16,630 nt of DNA from CAMAVK01 sp964362485 (GTDB lineage Archaea > Nanobdellota > Nanobdellia > Woesearchaeales > GW2011-AR9), in assembly GCA_964362485.1 (NCBI GenBank), contig CAYIEX010000025.1, positions 1-16,630 on the forward strand, given 5' to 3'. Position numbers and translations under genes: made by a program. Below are positions 14,912 to 16,630 of this stretch, one piece after another (the first letter of the stretch is position 1; every line of letters begins with the position of its first letter). The notes below the pieces were generated by a model that saw only the letters and a program-made list of their open reading frames with translations, did not search any database and was not told the DNA's origin.

Positions 14912-14934
14912 ACTCCTGCTCACTCTACTTTTCC

Positions 14935-16630
14935 ATGGCCATTCGCAAAGTTCTCATTGCAACACTTGGACATGTAGACCATGGTAAGACCACTCTGCTA
15001 GACAAAATTAGACAAAGTGCAGTAACCGCCGGCGAAGCAGGAGGAATTACTCAAGCAATTGGTGTATCCATTATCCCACTTGAAACAATAAAGAAAATTT
15101 GTGGTCCACTCCTCAACGTATTCAAAAATAACCTTACTGTGCCCGGTCTCGTCGCCATAGACACACCCGGTCACGCTGCGTTTACGAGTCTTCGAAAGCG
15201 CGGAGGCAGTCTTGCCGATATTGCCATCCTTGTTGTTGATATTAATGAAGGGTTTAAACCCCAGACTCTCGAATCAATTGAAATTTTACGAGCCAATAAA
15301 GTTCCTTTCATTGTTGCCGCCAATAAAATTGATCTTCTTCCCCGCTGGAGCTACAATCCTCAGCAGTTCTTTCTTGATAATTTCAATGCGCTTGACTACG
15401 CTATCCAAGGGGAGTTTGAAAAAAAAATGTATGAACTCGTTGGCAAATTCCATGAGTTAGGTCTCCAATCAGAACGCTTCGATCGAGTATCGGATTATAC
15501 ACAGCAACTCGCCATCGTTCCAGTTTCCGCCCATACAGGTCAAGGTATTCCTGAGCTTCTCATGGTATTAACGGGGCTTGCCCAGCGTTATCTTGAAAAA
15601 AAACTTCATATTGAAGAGAATGGCCCTGCCCGTGGAACTATACTCGAAGTAAAAGAGGAGAAAGGTCTTGGAACAACAATCAATGCAATTATCTACAATG
15701 GTCATCTTAAAGTAAATGATACCATCATTCTTGGAACTTTAGGGGAACCCATCGTCACTAAAGTTCGCGCTCTTCTCGAACCGGCAGAACTCTCCGATAT
15801 GCGTGACCGCAAAAGTGCATTCAAAAATGTTAAAGAGGCATACGCAGCCACAGGAGTTAAAATTTCTGCACCTGGTCTTGAGACGGCTATTGCTGGGATG
15901 CCACTGCGTAGCTCATCGGCAAAACCCGAGGAAATCGAACGTATAAAAGCCGAAATAAAAGCTGAAATTGGTGAAGTGATCTCCGATGATGAAAGTGAGC
16001 ACGGAGTAATGCTCAAAGCAGATACAATTGGGGGGCTTGAGGCTCTTCGCAATCTACTCAAAGACAAAAACATTCCTATTGCTTATGCCTCCCTTGGTGA
16101 AATTAGCCGCAAGGATCTCTCTAAGTTAGAATCTCTCAAAGAAAAAGACGAGTTTACCGGCGTTCTTTTGGGGTTCAATCTCAAAGTATCCACCGAAATG
16201 GAAGAGTACGCCAAAGCCAAAGGACTCAAAGTTATCGTCAATGATGTTATATACCGAACTATTGAGCAATATGACGAGTATGTGGAGAAACTAAAAAAAG
16301 AAATTGAAATGCGGGAGTTATCCAAACTTGTTCGCCCTTGCAAATTCTTTTTGCTCAAAGGCTTAACATTTCGACAAAATAATCCTGCTATCTCCGGCGT
16401 TGAAATTGAAATTGGACGTTTGCGCAGGGGGGACCCCATCATGAACTCCCAGGGTATTCATCTGACTCGCGCCAAAAGCATGAAAGATGGGCAAGATAAC
16501 GTCTCCGTTGCAGAACAAGGCCGTCAAATTGCTCTTGCTATGGATAATATTACCATTGGTCGTCAAGTTGAAGAAGGAGAGTTTCTTTATACTGACATCC
16601 CCGAAGATGATTTCCGTAAACTCAAAGAAT
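14935..16630 (+). CDS. infB: Translation initiation factor aIF5B (3' end outside window)
   Basis: 565 codons are visible of an expected length near 600; the end lies beyond the right edge. This GTPase promotes ribosomal subunit joining at the end of initiation. The G domain holds G1 GHVDHGKTT (12-20), the switch I region GEAGGITQAIG (33-43), G3 DTPGHAAF (76-83) and G4 NKID (130-133). Domain II begins near GPARGTILEVKEEKGLGTT, followed by an archaeal-type domain III and linker (about 330-460). The domain IV beta barrel includes ISGVEIEIGRLRRGDPI. No intein is seen in the G domain, a common insertion site in archaeal copies. ATG 14935 is chosen because the protein then starts directly at the first beta strand of the G domain (RKVLIATLGHVDHG) and lies at the predicted transcription start. 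Confidence 0.96.
   Translation, partial: MAIRKVLIATLGHVDHGKTTLLDKIRQSAVTAGEAGGITQAIGVSIIPLETIKKICGPLLNVFKNNLTVPGLVAIDTPGHAAFTSLRKRGGSLADIAILVVDINEGFKPQTLESIEILRANKVPFIVAANKIDLLPRWSYNPQQFFLDNFNALDYAIQGEFEKKMYELVGKFHELGLQSERFDRVSDYTQQLAIVPVSAHTGQGIPELLMVLTGLAQRYLEKKLHIEENGPARGTILEVKEEKGLGTTINAIIYNGHLKVNDTIILGTLGEPIVTKVRALLEPAELSDMRDRKSAFKNVKEAYAATGVKISAPGLETAIAGMPLRSSSAKPEEIERIKAEIKAEIGEVISDDESEHGVMLKADTIGGLEALRNLLKDKNIPIAYASLGEISRKDLSKLESLKEKDEFTGVLLGFNLKVSTEMEEYAKAKGLKVIVNDVIYRTIEQYDEYVEKLKKEIEMRELSKLVRPCKFFLLKGLTFRQNNPAISGVEIEIGRLRRGDPIMNSQGIHLTRAKSMKDGQDNVSVAEQGRQIALAMDNITIGRQVEEGEFLYTDIPEDDFRKLKE

Overview
The window is archaeal. It carries archaeal-type translation genes: aIF5B, aEF-1beta, a small COG2888-type zinc-ribbon protein, tRNA (guanine-26) dimethyltransferase Trm1 and RNA 3'-phosphate cyclase RtcA. 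It also has TATA boxes about 25-28 nt upstream of start codons, and a tRNA-Trp interrupted by bulge-helix-bulge (BHB) introns. Small genes, tight spacing and many unrecognised envelope proteins would suit a DPANN-like lineage, but that placement is inference. There is no rRNA, CRISPR array, insertion sequence or phage gene.

Left part (1-10336, all minus strand): mostly cell-envelope genes. In transcription order these are a predicted 612-residue lipoprotein (10336-8498), an 11-TM amino-acid permease (8419-7226), and a pair of large single-pass membrane proteins 4 nt apart (7107-4516, then 4511-2814). Both of that pair have a cytoplasmic N-terminal part, one TM helix, a coiled coil and a Cys-containing C-terminal part. 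After a separate promoter come a secreted coiled-coil plus beta-rich protein resembling a bacterial outer-membrane barrel (2692-1454) and a secreted thrombospondin type 3 repeat protein (1430 to beyond the left edge).

Middle (10416-10577, minus strand): a tRNA-Trp(CCA) gene that I read as four exons and three introns, of 46 nt at 37/38, 16 nt at 53/54 and 27 nt at 59/60. Removing them gives an orthodox 73-nt tRNA with a perfect acceptor stem and T arm. This is the most notable feature of the window. The 46-nt intron also contains an anticodon-complementary segment placed as a C/D guide for Cm34 would be. The gene is divergent from rtcA, whose product makes the 2',3'-cyclic phosphate RNA ends used by the RtcB-type ligase that joins archaeal tRNA exons.

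Right part (10716-16630): rtcA, then zinc-ribbon and aEF-1beta genes as a tight pair, tandem hairpins, a PEBP/YbhB-family gene, a convergent pair (unknown protein, then trm1) on the minus strand, and the aIF5B gene leaving the right edge. Several of these promoters place the transcription start at or within a few nt of the start codon (leaderless style). The secreted-protein operon at 2692 instead has a leader of roughly 45-50 nt with a GGAGG ribosome-binding site.
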